Shown: piece after piece, positions 33,764 through 42,904 of the stretch
How positions within the stretch are numbered: position 1 is the first letter of the stretch
How the letters are laid out: every line of letters begins with the position of its first letter
DNA from: Paracoccaceae bacterium
Lineage (GTDB): Bacteria > Pseudomonadota > Alphaproteobacteria > Rhodobacterales > Rhodobacteraceae
Assembly (NCBI GenBank): GCA_013042605.1
Contig: JABDPT010000151.1
Span: 1-42,906, forward strand
Length of the DNA: 42,906 nucleotides
Direction: 5' to 3'
Program-made: the position numbers and the translations under genes
The notes under the pieces: generated by a model
What the model was told of the DNA's origin: nothing
Seen by the model: only the letters and a program-made list of their open reading frames with translations
The model's database searches: none

Positions 33764-34768
33764 ATGGGTCAGATCACATCCCTTTTCGCGCGAAAGATGG
33801 TTGCGGCTGCCGACGATGCAGTGAATGCGCGCGACATGCTTGCCGTCGCGGGGCTTGACGCAGACGCGCCGTGGGACCCGAAGGTGATGATCTCGGACGA
33901 AGCCTATTACGCCATGCTCGAAACGATGGCGTCGCAAATGGATGTGACCGCCTTGCCGGTCAAGGTGGGCGCGTCGATGCGCTGCGATGAATACGGCGCG
34001 CTGGGGTTGGCATGGAAAGCCGCGCCCAACCTGCTGGGCTCGGTGTCCCGGGTAGAGCGCTATGCTCGCCTCTGGACAAGTGTCGTCGAGTACGAACTGC
34101 GTCCGGCCCCGCGCGGAATGCTGTTCATCCTGCACCGCGCCGGACCGCGCCGCCTTGGCCTGCGCCTGTCGAATGAGGCGACGCTGGCCAGCGCCGTGTC
34201 CTTGGCCCGGCAGGTCTCCCCGGTGCCCGTCGCACCGCTCGAGGTGATGCTGAAGCATGCGGCGCCCAAGTCGCTGGACGCGCATGAGGCCTATTTCGGC
34301 TGTCCGGTGCGCTTCGACGCCGAGCTTGATGCGCTGCTCTTTTCGACCGAAAGCCTGGAGCGCTCCAATATTCTGGGCGACGAGGGGATCACCCATTTCC
34401 TTTTGTCGCATCTTGATGCCGAACTGGCCGGGCTGAAAGACGACGCGTCGCTGGTGCGAACCACCAAGGACGCCATCGCCCGCGCGCTAAGTGAAGGCTT
34501 GCCAAAGATGGCCGATATCGCGCGCGGTCTGGGGTTGAGCGCCCGGTCCTTTCACCGGCGGCTGGCCGAGCATGGCGTCAGCTTCCAGACCCTGACCGAA
34601 GACACAAGACGCGAACTTGCCTTGGCCATGCTGCGCGATGAACGCTACTCGCTTTCCGAGATTGCCTTTCTCACCGGCTTTTCCGAACAAAGCGCCTTCA
34701 CCCGTGCGTTCAAGCGCTGGATGGGACAAACCCCGGCAAATTACCGCAAAGAGAATTTGAGCCGGTAA
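33764..34768 (+). CDS. AraC family transcriptional regulator
   Basis: This 334-residue protein has an N-terminal effector domain of the arabinose-binding-domain type (about residues 15-205) and a C-terminal double helix-turn-helix (about 235-330; MADIARGLGLSARSFHRRLAEHGVSF and SLSEIAFLTGFSEQSAFTRAFKRWMGQTPANYR). It lies directly upstream of the NmrA-like and DUF1772 genes on the same strand and probably controls them; the inducer is unknown. It is divergent from the cytochrome gene. Confidence 0.94.
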   Translation: MGQITSLFARKMVAAADDAVNARDMLAVAGLDADAPWDPKVMISDEAYYAMLETMASQMDVTALPVKVGASMRCDEYGALGLAWKAAPNLLGSVSRVERYARLWTSVVEYELRPAPRGMLFILHRAGPRRLGLRLSNEATLASAVSLARQVSPVPVAPLEVMLKHAAPKSLDAHEAYFGCPVRFDAELDALLFSTESLERSNILGDEGITHFLLSHLDAELAGLKDDASLVRTTKDAIARALSEGLPKMADIARGLGLSARSFHRRLAEHGVSFQTLTEDTRRELALAMLRDERYSLSEIAFLTGFSEQSAFTRAFKRWMGQTPANYRKENLSR

Positions 34769-34872
34769 CCTCCGTTTGGCCGCGACGGTCAAAAGGCTGG
34801 CAATCTCGGTCAATACCCGGGCCCTGTCCGCCGCCTATCCCTTGGCCATCAACTCAGCCAAGGAGCAAACCC

Positions 34873-35700
34873 ATGCAAACCGATCCCATCCTCGTCATTG
34901 GCGCCACCGGCAAGACCGGCGCGCGCGTCGCATCCCGCCTTGAAGCCAAGGGCCTGCCCGTCCGCCATGGAACCCGCCGCGCGGCGATCCCGTTCGATTG
35001 GGAAGCACCCGAAACATGGGCGCCCGCGCTTGAGGGCGTTTCCAAAGCCTACGTGACCTATTTCCCCGATCTGGCCTTCCCGGGCGCGGTCGAAAAGCTC
35101 GCGGCCCTCTGCGAGGTCGCCAAATCCACCGGTCTTGATCACATCGTGCTCTTGTCGGGGCGCGGCGAACATCACGCGAAACTGGGCGAAGAGGTGGTGC
35201 GCGCTTCTGGCATCGACTTCACCCTAGTGCGCTCATCCTGGTTCGCGCAGAACTTCAGCGAAGGCTACCTGCGCGACCCGATCCTTGCCGGTGTCCTGCC
35301 GATGCCCGGCGGTGCAATCGAGGAACCCATCATCGACATCGACGATATCGCGGACGTGGTCGTCGCGGCCCTGACGGAAGAGGGGCACAAGGGCGAGCTT
35401 TACGAAGTGACCGGCCCGCGCCTTATGAGCTTTGCCGATATGGCCGCGGTCCTGTCACAGGCCACCGGTCGCCCGATCCAGCACATCCCGATCAGCTTTG
35501 AGGAGTTTCACGCGAATGTCGCGGCTTCTGGCGGTGATTTCGTGGCCGATGTCTTTACCGCGATTGCCCGCGAAACGCTTGATGGCCGCAATGCCAGGGT
35601 CTGTGACGGTGTCCAGCGCGCCCTTGGGCGTCCACCCCGCGATTTCACCGAATACGCCGCCGGTGCCGCCAAATCCGGCGCATGGTCCAGTGCCGCCTGA
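34873..35700 (+). CDS. NmrA-like NAD(P)-binding protein
   Basis: This 275-residue protein has the dinucleotide motif GATGKTG at residues 10-16 and the short-chain/NmrA pattern of AYVTYFPDL, HIVLLSGRGEHHA, VRSSWFAQNFSEGYL and IIDIDDIADVVVAAL. The family includes redox sensors and quinone or ketone reductases; no specific reaction can be assigned. It follows the AraC gene by about 100 bases and precedes a DUF1772 gene, a common pairing. Confidence 0.9.
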   Translation: MQTDPILVIGATGKTGARVASRLEAKGLPVRHGTRRAAIPFDWEAPETWAPALEGVSKAYVTYFPDLAFPGAVEKLAALCEVAKSTGLDHIVLLSGRGEHHAKLGEEVVRASGIDFTLVRSSWFAQNFSEGYLRDPILAGVLPMPGGAIEEPIIDIDDIADVVVAALTEEGHKGELYEVTGPRLMSFADMAAVLSQATGRPIQHIPISFEEFHANVAASGGDFVADVFTAIARETLDGRNARVCDGVQRALGRPPRDFTEYAAGAAKSGAWSSAA

Positions 35701-35712
35701 TCCCGCAACCTT

Positions 35713-35736
35713 GGCAGCAGGTCAAACCCTGCTGCC
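35713..35736 (+). terminator. Perfect intercistronic hairpin
   Basis: GGCAGCAGG (35713-35721) and CCTGCTGCC (35728-35736) form a nine-pair stem with loop TCAAAC, 12 bases after the NmrA-like stop and before the DUF1772 ribosome-binding site. No T-run follows, so it may be an RNA-stability element or a leaky terminator rather than a full stop. Confidence 0.6.
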
Positions 35737-35764
35737 ACCCTCTCAACTCGTTGGAGACAAGCAA

Positions 35765-36274
35765 ATGTCCACCTCCATGTTCCTGCTCATGCAGCTTTCC
35801 ATTCTCGCCTATGCGCTTGTCGCGGGCGTTTTCCTCGCCTTCTCGGATTTCATCATGCGTTCACTGGCCATCACCGGCGGCGTGGGCGGTGTCGAGGCCA
35901 TGCAGGTGATCAACCGCGAAGTGTTTCGCTGGGTCTTCATGACCCTGTTCCTTGGCATGGCGGCTTTGTCGGTCGTCATCGCCGCCTATGCCTGGATGGG
36001 CGTCAACGGCCCGGCGGGCATGCTGATCCTGGCCGCCGCGCTGATGTACCTTGTCGGCTGTTTCGGGGTTACGGTCGTGTTCAACGTGCCGATGAACGAA
36101 GCCCTGGCCGTTATGGACCTGTCCTCGGACGCGACCCGTGACTATTGGCGTCAGACCTATGTGCCCCGCTGGACGTTCTGGAACTCTGTCCGTACCGCCG
36201 CCGCCGCGATCTCGGCCGCCCTGCTTCTCTTCGCGCTGCTCTGGATGACGCAAAGCCAGTCACAGCAGATCTGA
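35765..36274 (+). CDS. DUF1772 (anthrone oxygenase-like) membrane protein
   Basis: This 169-residue protein has four membrane helices (about residues 5-27, 53-75, 80-105 and 140-160). The motifs AGVFLAFSDFIMRSL, MQVINREVFRWVF and VVFNVPMNEALAV are characteristic of DUF1772. ATG at 35765 follows GGAGAC. The frame extends upstream across the hairpin and the NmrA-like end but is non-coding there. The role is unknown; family members are loosely called anthrone oxygenases. Confidence 0.9.
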   Translation: MSTSMFLLMQLSILAYALVAGVFLAFSDFIMRSLAITGGVGGVEAMQVINREVFRWVFMTLFLGMAALSVVIAAYAWMGVNGPAGMLILAAALMYLVGCFGVTVVFNVPMNEALAVMDLSSDATRDYWRQTYVPRWTFWNSVRTAAAAISAALLLFALLWMTQSQSQQI

Positions 36275-36286
36275 ACCGCAAAACGC

Positions 36287-36317
36287 TCGGGCGGACCCAT
36301 GACAAAGGCCCGCCCGA
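36287..36317. terminator. Hairpin between convergent genes
   Basis: TCGGGCGG (36287-36294) and CCGCCCGA (36310-36317) are perfect inverted arms between the end of the DUF1772 gene and the end of the leftward P-loop gene. It could terminate both. There is no marked T-run. Confidence 0.5.
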
Positions 36318-36322
36318 TCACG

Positions 36323-36820
36323 TCATTCGATCCCCTCATACATCACCAGATCAAAGCCTTCCTCCTCCGTGGGCGGCACGAAATACTTCGAGACCTTGTG
36401 AAATTCCGCCTCGGTCACCGCGAAAGGATGCGTCCCCGACGCGTTCCGCGCGCGCAGCCGTTCCAGGCAGACCTCATCCGGCGGCACAAGCACGTGAAGC
36501 TGATGGCTTGCGGTAGTCTGATCTAGGATGCCCCGCATCCACGCGCGGCTTTCGACCGTGTTGGCCTGAAAATCGAGCACAACCGAAACACCCGCGTTCA
36601 GGACCGACACGATATGCGGCCCCAGGACACTACGAAGCTTCGCCGCGCACCGCATATAGTCGCGCGTGCTTTGCATCTCATCCGCGAAAAGGGCGCTCAG
36701 CCAGTCATCCTCGGCAAACAGAAGCGTGGCCTCGTTATCGGCAAGCCGGGACGCAAGCGTGGATTTCCCGGCGGCGATCTTGCCACAAAGCATGTGAAGC
36801 GTTGGTGTCGTATCCGGCAT
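36323..36820 (-). CDS. P-loop kinase-like (AAA_33/zeta-toxin-like) protein
   Basis: This 165-residue protein has a Walker A GKIAAGKST at 13-21, AEDDWLSALF (probable substrate or metal-binding acids near 36-38), VVLDFQANTVESRAW, and PPDEVCLERLRARNASGTHPF with a lid-like Arg pair. This resembles small ATP-dependent kinases of the zeta-toxin/chloramphenicol phosphotransferase superfamily. No antitoxin partner lies next to it. ATG at 36820 follows GGGAAGAG. Confidence 0.85.
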   Translation of the reverse strand: MPDTTPTLHMLCGKIAAGKSTLASRLADNEATLLFAEDDWLSALFADEMQSTRDYMRCAAKLRSVLGPHIVSVLNAGVSVVLDFQANTVESRAWMRGILDQTTASHQLHVLVPPDEVCLERLRARNASGTHPFAVTEAEFHKVSKYFVPPTEEEGFDLVMYEGIE

Positions 36821-36897
36821 GATCTCTTCCCGTGTCCGGCGTGGTCCGGCCAGGCGAACCCCTGCTGCGGCGATGGCGGCGGGGCACGAAAACCCGG

Positions 36898-37269
36898 CTA
36901 GGTCGCGACATCCTCTTCCGGCACATCGAGTGTCGACCACGTACCGTCTTTCGGCGGCGAGGGCGGCGTCTCGCAGGCGCGGCGGTGGATATTCACCTTG
37001 GCAATGAAATTCGCCGAAATCGGAGCGGTGACGAAAAGGAAGGCCATGATCAAAAGCTCATGTGTGGACGGTTTGCCGATATCGAAGGAATGGATGATCG
37101 ACGCAAGAAGCAACATGCCGATCCCGACCGTCCCGACCTTCGTCGGGGCATGCAGCCGGGTCATGGGATCGTTGAATTTCAAAAGCCCGATCACGCCCAC
37201 AAGGATGAACCCCGATCCGATGATCAGCGACAGGCTGACGATATAGGTGCCGATAATGACAAGGGTCAT
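36898..37269 (-). CDS. mrpG: Cation/proton antiporter subunit G
   Basis: This 123-residue protein has three membrane helices and the MnhG/PhaG motif GVIGLLKFNDPMTRLHAPTKVGTVGIGM, then a soluble tail ending VPEEDVAT. It is the last gene of the Mrp/Pha operon and overlaps mrpF by four bases (ATGA). The complex exchanges Na+ or K+ for protons. The tail after IAKVNIHRR is longer than in many G subunits. Confidence 0.94.
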   Translation of the reverse strand: MTLVIIGTYIVSLSLIIGSGFILVGVIGLLKFNDPMTRLHAPTKVGTVGIGMLLLASIIHSFDIGKPSTHELLIMAFLFVTAPISANFIAKVNIHRRACETPPSPPKDGTWSTLDVPEEDVAT

Positions 37270-37553
37270 TCGATGATATCCCCCCGCAAGATGAACCGCG
37301 CCAGGGCGACGGTCGAGACAAAGCCAAGCATCGCAATGAGGAGCGCCACCTCGAAATAGATCTGCACGCCCTGATGGATGCCCAGCACGACCACCAGCCC
37401 AAGCGCGTTGATCACCATCGTATCCAGCGCAAGGATCCTGTCACCGGATGTTGGCCCCAGAACCAGCCGTACCATCGACAGGATCTGACCCAGCGCCAAG
37501 GCAATAAACGTGATCGCCAGCGCAATGTTGAGAAACTGCGTCGCAAGTATCAT
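37266..37553 (-). CDS. mrpF: Cation/proton antiporter subunit F
   Basis: This 95-residue protein has three membrane helices with LGQILSMVRLVLGPTSGDRILALDTMVINALGLV, the family hallmark. It overlaps both neighbours by four bases. It is part of the hetero-oligomeric antiporter. Confidence 0.95.
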   Translation of the reverse strand: MILATQFLNIALAITFIALALGQILSMVRLVLGPTSGDRILALDTMVINALGLVVVLGIHQGVQIYFEVALLIAMLGFVSTVALARFILRGDIIE

Positions 37554-38050
37554 GTGAATATCTCCAATAGGCGGGCCTCGTACCGGGTCTCGATGTCGTC
37601 ACGAACGCCGTCCGGGTCATCGGTGTGAAGCACATGAACCAACAGGCTGTGGCCCTCATCCGACAAATCCGCCGAGACGGTTCCGGGGGTCAGGGTGATT
37701 GTTCCGGCAAGCATCGTGATCGCCTCGGGTTCGCGCAATTTCAGCGGCACCACGATCCAGGCTGGCTTGAGCTTGGCGGTCGGCACCGTCAGCACGATCC
37801 ACGCCACCTGGATGTTGGCGATGATGATGTCCCAGATCACCACGAGGCTGTAGCCGATCATCTTGGCCGGCCGGAATCCCCTCGGTGTATCGGGCCACCA
37901 GATCGACGTACCCCACGGAATGATGATCCCGAGGATCAATCCGAACACGACCATCCCGGCCGACAGTTCGTTTTGAAGAAGCATCCAGACAAATGTCAGG
38001 ATCACCGTCAAAAGCGGGTGTGGCACCAACCAATGGAACGCGCGTGCCAT
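37550..38050 (-). CDS. mrpE: Cation/proton antiporter subunit E
   Basis: This 166-residue protein has two to three N-terminal helices (LTVILTFVWMLLQNELSAGMVVFGLILG) and a cytoplasmic domain with AITMLAGTITLTPGTVSADL and LLVHVLHTDDPD, matching MnhE/PhaE. It begins one base after the D gene ends and overlaps F by four bases. Confidence 0.95.
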   Translation of the reverse strand: MARAFHWLVPHPLLTVILTFVWMLLQNELSAGMVVFGLILGIIIPWGTSIWWPDTPRGFRPAKMIGYSLVVIWDIIIANIQVAWIVLTVPTAKLKPAWIVVPLKLREPEAITMLAGTITLTPGTVSADLSDEGHSLLVHVLHTDDPDGVRDDIETRYEARLLEIFT

Positions 38051-38051
38051 G

Positions 38052-39593
38052 TCAATGACCCTCCGTCGGTTCGCTGAGTTTACCGGGCGTGTCCACCACG
38101 GTCGAGATATAGGGTGCGGGTTCGAAAAGCTGGGCGGCGATGGCGGTCGTGTAGCTGTGGACCTGACCCGCGAAAACCGTATGCGCGGCCAAAAGCGTGA
38201 TCAGCCCGCCCGCGGCCACGAAGGACATCGTGGCGGGCGGCGCTTTGGGCACGGCGTCTTGCGGCGGCGCGATACTCTGCGCCTTCCAGAAGAGGACGCT
38301 TCCCGCACGCGCAAATCCGACAATGCTGATCAGGCTCGACCCGAGCACGACAACCCATGTCCAGACCATCAGATCGGTTCCATAGGCCGCATCCAGAACC
38401 AGCAGCTTGCCAAGGAACCCCGACAGCGGCGGCAGCCCGCACATCGCAATCGCGCTGATGAAGAACAGGCCCGCCGTGATGGTTGCGCCGGCAACCGGGG
38501 GCTGCGGTGTCAGGTTCAGATCGGCACGGCCCGTGCGCACCAGATCCGCGACCAGAAACAGCACGGCCCCCGCAAGGGTCGAATGCACGATGTAATAAAG
38601 CGCGGCGGCAATTCCTTCCGGGCTGAAAAGCGCGATGGACACCATCACCATCCCCATAGAGCCGATGATCGAAAACGCCACAAGCCGGTCCAGCCGTTTC
38701 GCCGCCAATACCCCGACCATGCCGATGGCCAGAGACAGAAGTGCCGCCGGCAACAGCCACACATCATGCAGCCCCGAGGTCACCGACAGATCGGTCGGGA
38801 AGATCAGCGTATAGACCCGGATGATCGCATATGCCCCGACCTTCGTCATGATCGCGAAAAGCGCCGCGACCGGGGCGGGCGCCTCGGCATAGCTTGAGGG
38901 AAGCCAGAAATGCAGTGGCACAAGGGCCGCCTTGATCGCGAAGACAAGCAGCAACAGAACCGCGGCCACCCGGATACCCACCGTTTCCCCGGCGTCGATC
39001 AGGTCGACCCTATTGGCCAGATCGGCCATGTTGAGCGTCCCGGTTTCCGCGTAAATGGCCCCAAGCGCAAACAGGAAAAGCGTCGATCCGATCAGGTTGA
39101 AAAGCACGTACTGCACGCCCGCGCGCAGCCGCTCATTACCGCCCGCGTGGATCATCAGGCCGTAGGACGCGATCAACAGCACCTCGAAGAACACGAAAAG
39201 GTTGAACAGGTCACCGGTCAGAAACGCGCCAAGGATGCCCATGAGCTGAAACTGAAAGAGCGCATGGAAATGCCAGCCTCGGTCGTCCCAGCCCGAACTG
39301 ATCGCGTAAATCAGAACGAAAAGCGCCAGAACCGCCGTCAGAAGGACCATGATCGTCGACAGCTTGTCGCCCACCAGAACGATCCCGAAGGGTGCCGCCC
39401 AATCGCCCAGTTGATACAGCAGGACCGTCCCGTCCGACGCCGCCCAGGCCAAGCCGCCCGCAATGGCGATAAGCGTCAGAACGCCAACGATCGAGAAGAC
39501 ACGCTGAATGCCGATGTGAAAGCGCGCGGCCAGAACGATGAACGGGGCCAGCATCGCGGGAAGCACGACCGGCGCAATAAGCCAGTGGGTCAA
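38052..39593 (-). CDS. mrpD: Cation/proton antiporter subunit D
   Basis: This 513-residue protein has about 14 membrane helices and belongs to the NuoL/M/N family. It contains FNLFVFFEVLLIASYGLMIHAG with the membrane Glu, LPSSYAEAPAPVAALFAIMTKVGAYAI with the key Lys, and VAFSIIGSMGMVMVSIALFSPEG. It should form one of the two antiport channels. The C-terminus ends KLSEPTEGH. It overlaps C by four bases. Confidence 0.95.
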   Translation of the reverse strand: MTHWLIAPVVLPAMLAPFIVLAARFHIGIQRVFSIVGVLTLIAIAGGLAWAASDGTVLLYQLGDWAAPFGIVLVGDKLSTIMVLLTAVLALFVLIYAISSGWDDRGWHFHALFQFQLMGILGAFLTGDLFNLFVFFEVLLIASYGLMIHAGGNERLRAGVQYVLFNLIGSTLFLFALGAIYAETGTLNMADLANRVDLIDAGETVGIRVAAVLLLLVFAIKAALVPLHFWLPSSYAEAPAPVAALFAIMTKVGAYAIIRVYTLIFPTDLSVTSGLHDVWLLPAALLSLAIGMVGVLAAKRLDRLVAFSIIGSMGMVMVSIALFSPEGIAAALYYIVHSTLAGAVLFLVADLVRTGRADLNLTPQPPVAGATITAGLFFISAIAMCGLPPLSGFLGKLLVLDAAYGTDLMVWTWVVVLGSSLISIVGFARAGSVLFWKAQSIAPPQDAVPKAPPATMSFVAAGGLITLLAAHTVFAGQVHSYTTAIAAQLFEPAPYISTVVDTPGKLSEPTEGH

Positions 39594-39946
39594 GACGAAC
39601 CCTCCGAGCGGTCTTGCGGGGGGTCGGGTTGGTCATTCACCTGGTCATCGTCTGACCCCAGAAACGCCCCGAGCGAGATCATCACGATCACCGCCGTCAT
39701 CCCGAACGAGATCACGATGGCAGTCAGAACCAGCGCTTGCGGAAGCGGGTCGGTATAGGTGGTGATGTCGTCACGCAGGACCGGCGGCGCGCCAACCCTG
39801 GCCCGACCGGACGTGAACAGAAAAACGTTCACGGCGTAGGTAAGCAGCGAAATGCCCAGGATCACCGGGAAGGTCCGCAAGCGCAGGACAAGGTATATCC
39901 CCGCCGCCGTCATGATGCCGATGGCCGATGCCAGAATAAGCTCCAT
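39590..39946 (-). CDS. mrpC: Cation/proton antiporter subunit C
   Basis: This 118-residue protein has three membrane helices of the NuoK-like type (ILASAIGIMTAAGIYLVLRLRTF; LGISLLTYAVNVFLFTSG; DPLPQALVLTAIVISFGMTAVIVMI) and an acidic soluble tail. It starts one base after the A/B gene ends and overlaps D by four bases. Confidence 0.95.
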   Translation of the reverse strand: MELILASAIGIMTAAGIYLVLRLRTFPVILGISLLTYAVNVFLFTSGRARVGAPPVLRDDITTYTDPLPQALVLTAIVISFGMTAVIVMISLGAFLGSDDDQVNDQPDPPQDRSEGSS

Positions 39947-39947
39947 G

Positions 39948-42821
39948 TCAGCTGCCCTCCGGTTTCATCTGAACGTCCGGCGGGTCCGTTCGGGATGGAT
40001 CGATATCCATCGGGTGAAGGCTTTCGGGCGTTTCCGCCCGCCGCGCGAGGCGCGAGAAGCTTTCAAGTGACAGCATCACCGCACCGACGACCGACAGGAA
40101 GACGCCGACATCGAACAGCGCCGCCGTGGCCAGTTCGAACTTTTCGAAGGGCGGGATGCGCACATAGGTGAAGTCCGAGGTCAGGAAGGGTTTGTCGACA
40201 AACCACGACCCGATACCGGTGAACCCGGCAACCAGAACACCCGCCCCGATGACCCCGTGATAGGGGTATTTCAGCCGCGCAGAGGTCCAGGCGAACCCGC
40301 TTGCCATATATTGCATCACAACGCCGATCGACACGATCAGACCGGCGATAAAACCGCCTCCCGGTTCGTTATGGCCGCTCAGGAAGATATAGAAGCCGAC
40401 CATCATCACGACGGGCATCATCCCCCGCGTCAACACGACCATCATCATCGGATGCCGGTCACCGGCCCGCGGCTGATCCGGCGTGCGGTTCAGCAGACGC
40501 GCGCGCACCGGGCCGTCCAGCAAGGTCTCGGTCAGCGCATAGATCAACAGGGCGGCAATGCTCAGCACGATGATTTCACCGAAGGTATCGAACCCGCGGA
40601 AGTCGACCAGAATGACGTTGACGACATTGGTGCCGCCGCCGCCCTTGTAGGAATTGGCCAGATGAAACTCCGAGATCGGCGCCCCGACCGGATCGCGCAG
40701 CAGATAGTGATAGGCCAGCGCGAAACTCGCCAATCCGCCCGCAGTCGCCACCCCGGCATCGCGCGTGCGGCGCAGGACCGAGCTTTCGATGGGCGTCCGG
40801 TTGGGCAGGAAATTCAGCGCCAGAAGCATCAGGATGATCGTCACCACTTCGACGGTGAACTGGGTCATCGCCAGATCCGGCGCGCTCAGGAACACGAACC
40901 CGATTGAGACCATCAGACCCACGATCCCGATCAGGATAAGCGACAGGAAGCGGTTGCGATGCAGGAACACCATCCCAAGCGTCGCCGCCACCAACATGCA
41001 CCAGCCCGATATCAGAACCGGGTCGGCCGTCTGCATCGCATATGTCGGCGCGCCGATCGTGCCCGTCGCCCAGGCGTAGTAGCCGGCGATCACAATCGCG
41101 ATAGTGCCGATTGCGGCATAGCGCGAGAACGACCCGTTATGCAGCGGCAGGATCAACAGTTGCGCCAGCCGCGCAGAGCTCTCGACCAGCCACTCGAAGA
41201 TCACCTTCGCCTCGGGGCGGCGCGCGTTTTCCCACAACCGCAGCGCGGGATTGAAGATCGCCAGCATGCCCAGACCGCCGACAACCGCGATGATCGACAT
41301 GTAAAGCGCCGGGACCAGCCCGTGCCAGATCTTCAGATGCGCCGATGGCAAGTCGGCCGCAGTGCCCAGAACGGCCGCTGTCACCAGCTTGACGAAGGGT
41401 TCCGCCACAAAGGGCGCCACCCCGATGACAATGACCGGGACGATCAGAAGGGCCGGGGGCAGCCACAGCCCCGCTCCGGGGTCATGGGGCTTGGCGGGAT
41501 AGTCATCGCGCACAGGGCCAAGGAAGACATGCCCGATCAGGCGGAAACTATAGGCGGCAGAGAAAAGCGATCCGACCGTCGCCAGAACCGGCACCAGCCA
41601 CGGACTGCCGAATAGCTTTGTGTGGTTGGCCTCTTCCAGCATCATCTCTTTTGAGAGAAAGCCATTGAGCAGCGGGATCCCCGCCATCGACAGCGCCGCA
41701 AGGCACACGATCACGAAGGTCACCGGCATCAGCGTTCGCAACCCGCCAAGCCGCCGGATATCGCGGGTATGCGCCTCATGGTCGATGATCCCGGCGGACA
41801 TGAACAAGGCCGCCTTGAAGGTCGCGTGGTTGAGGATGTGAAACACCGCCGCCATCGCGCCAAAGGCGGTGCCGGTGCCCAAAAGCATCGTGATCAGCCC
41901 CAGATGGCTAACGGTCGAAAAGGCGAGCAACGCCTTCAGGTCATGCTTGAAAAGGGCAATCACCGCGCCCAGAACCATCGTCACCAACCCGGCCGTTGTC
42001 ACGATCACGAACCATTCCGGCGTGCCCGACAGAACCGGCCACATGCGCGCCATCAGGAAGATGCCCGCCTTCACCATGGTCGCCGAATGAAGATAGGCGG
42101 ACACCGGCGTCGGCGCGGCCATGGCATGCGGTAGCCAGAAGTGGAACGGAAACTGCGCCGACTTCGTGAAGCATCCCAGCAGGATCAGGATCAGCGCCGG
42201 CAGATACAATGGATCGGCCTGGATAAGCTCGCGGTTCTGAAGGATCACGCTGAGGTCATAACTCCCCGCGATCTGGCCAAGGATCAGCATGCCGGCAATC
42301 ATCGCCAAACCGCCCATCCCCGTGACCGTCAGGGCCATCCGCGCGCCTTGGCGACCCTCGGGCAAATGCTTCCAATACCCGATCAGCAAAAAGGACGATA
42401 GCGACGTCAGCTCCCAGAATATCAGCAAAAGCAGTATGTTATCGCTCAGGACAATCCCGACCATCGCGCCCTGAAAGAGCAGGAGATAGGTGAAAAATTC
42501 TCCCATATGATCGTTGCGGCTCAGGTACTGGCGCGCATAGGCGATGATCAAAAGACCGATGCCGAGGATCAGAAGGGCGAAGAAAAAGCCCAGCCCATCC
42601 AGCATCAGCGTGAAGTTCAAACCAAGCGCAGGCATCCAGTCGACCCGCGCCATGACGATATCACCGGCGATGATCGCCGGCAGGTTCGTCAGCAAGCCAA
42701 CGAACGCCGCCAGCGTGATCGTAAAGGTGACACCCGCACAGGCGGACCGGCCAGCGGAATTCATCAACCCGGGCAGAAGAGCGCCGAAGAAGGGCAAGGC
42801 AACGATGAAGAAGAGAGACAC
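39948..42821 (-). CDS. mrpA: Fused cation/proton antiporter subunits A and B
   Basis: This 957-residue protein begins with a NuoL-like A part (about 780 residues and about 20 helices; FWELTSLSSFLLIGYWKHL, LPHAMAAPTPVSAYLHSATMVKAGIFLMARM, FNHATFKAALFMSAGIIDHEAHTRD-like stretch), then the MnhB part with GHNEPGGGFIAGLIVSIGVVMQYMASG (about residues 830-860). The A-B fusion is the group 2 (Pha/Sha type) layout. GTG at 42821 follows AGGAG. It is the first gene of the operon. With C to G, a complete antiporter for pH or Na+/K+ homeostasis is encoded. Confidence 0.95.
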   Translation of the reverse strand: MSLFFIVALPFFGALLPGLMNSAGRSACAGVTFTITLAAFVGLLTNLPAIIAGDIVMARVDWMPALGLNFTLMLDGLGFFFALLILGIGLLIIAYARQYLSRNDHMGEFFTYLLLFQGAMVGIVLSDNILLLLIFWELTSLSSFLLIGYWKHLPEGRQGARMALTVTGMGGLAMIAGMLILGQIAGSYDLSVILQNRELIQADPLYLPALILILLGCFTKSAQFPFHFWLPHAMAAPTPVSAYLHSATMVKAGIFLMARMWPVLSGTPEWFVIVTTAGLVTMVLGAVIALFKHDLKALLAFSTVSHLGLITMLLGTGTAFGAMAAVFHILNHATFKAALFMSAGIIDHEAHTRDIRRLGGLRTLMPVTFVIVCLAALSMAGIPLLNGFLSKEMMLEEANHTKLFGSPWLVPVLATVGSLFSAAYSFRLIGHVFLGPVRDDYPAKPHDPGAGLWLPPALLIVPVIVIGVAPFVAEPFVKLVTAAVLGTAADLPSAHLKIWHGLVPALYMSIIAVVGGLGMLAIFNPALRLWENARRPEAKVIFEWLVESSARLAQLLILPLHNGSFSRYAAIGTIAIVIAGYYAWATGTIGAPTYAMQTADPVLISGWCMLVAATLGMVFLHRNRFLSLILIGIVGLMVSIGFVFLSAPDLAMTQFTVEVVTIILMLLALNFLPNRTPIESSVLRRTRDAGVATAGGLASFALAYHYLLRDPVGAPISEFHLANSYKGGGGTNVVNVILVDFRGFDTFGEIIVLSIAALLIYALTETLLDGPVRARLLNRTPDQPRAGDRHPMMMVVLTRGMMPVVMMVGFYIFLSGHNEPGGGFIAGLIVSIGVVMQYMASGFAWTSARLKYPYHGVIGAGVLVAGFTGIGSWFVDKPFLTSDFTYVRIPPFEKFELATAALFDVGVFLSVVGAVMLSLESFSRLARRAETPESLHPMDIDPSRTDPPDVQMKPEGS

Positions 42822-42846
42822 GGGAACTCCTGTTGGCGTTCTAAGA

Positions 42847-42904
42847 CCTTTGCAGAACTTCCAAAAATCTGCAAAAGGTGATTTGCCACCGCGTCAATAT
42901 TGAC
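42847..42904 (-). promoter_or_regulatory. Inverted repeats upstream of the Mrp operon
   Basis: CCTTTGCAGA (42847-42856) faces TCTGCAAAAGG (42868-42878) with about 11 bases between the arms, and the exact palindrome GTCAATATTGAC lies at 42893-42904 near the window edge. Both sit just upstream of mrpA and could be operator sites, or in the first case an RNA hairpin. The promoter may lie outside the window. Confidence 0.45.

Noticed and set aside
36323-36820. Zeta-toxin type toxin-antitoxin module
   Set aside because: The kinase-like protein has no small antitoxin gene beside it; the neighbouring genes are antiporter subunits and a convergent DUF1772 gene.
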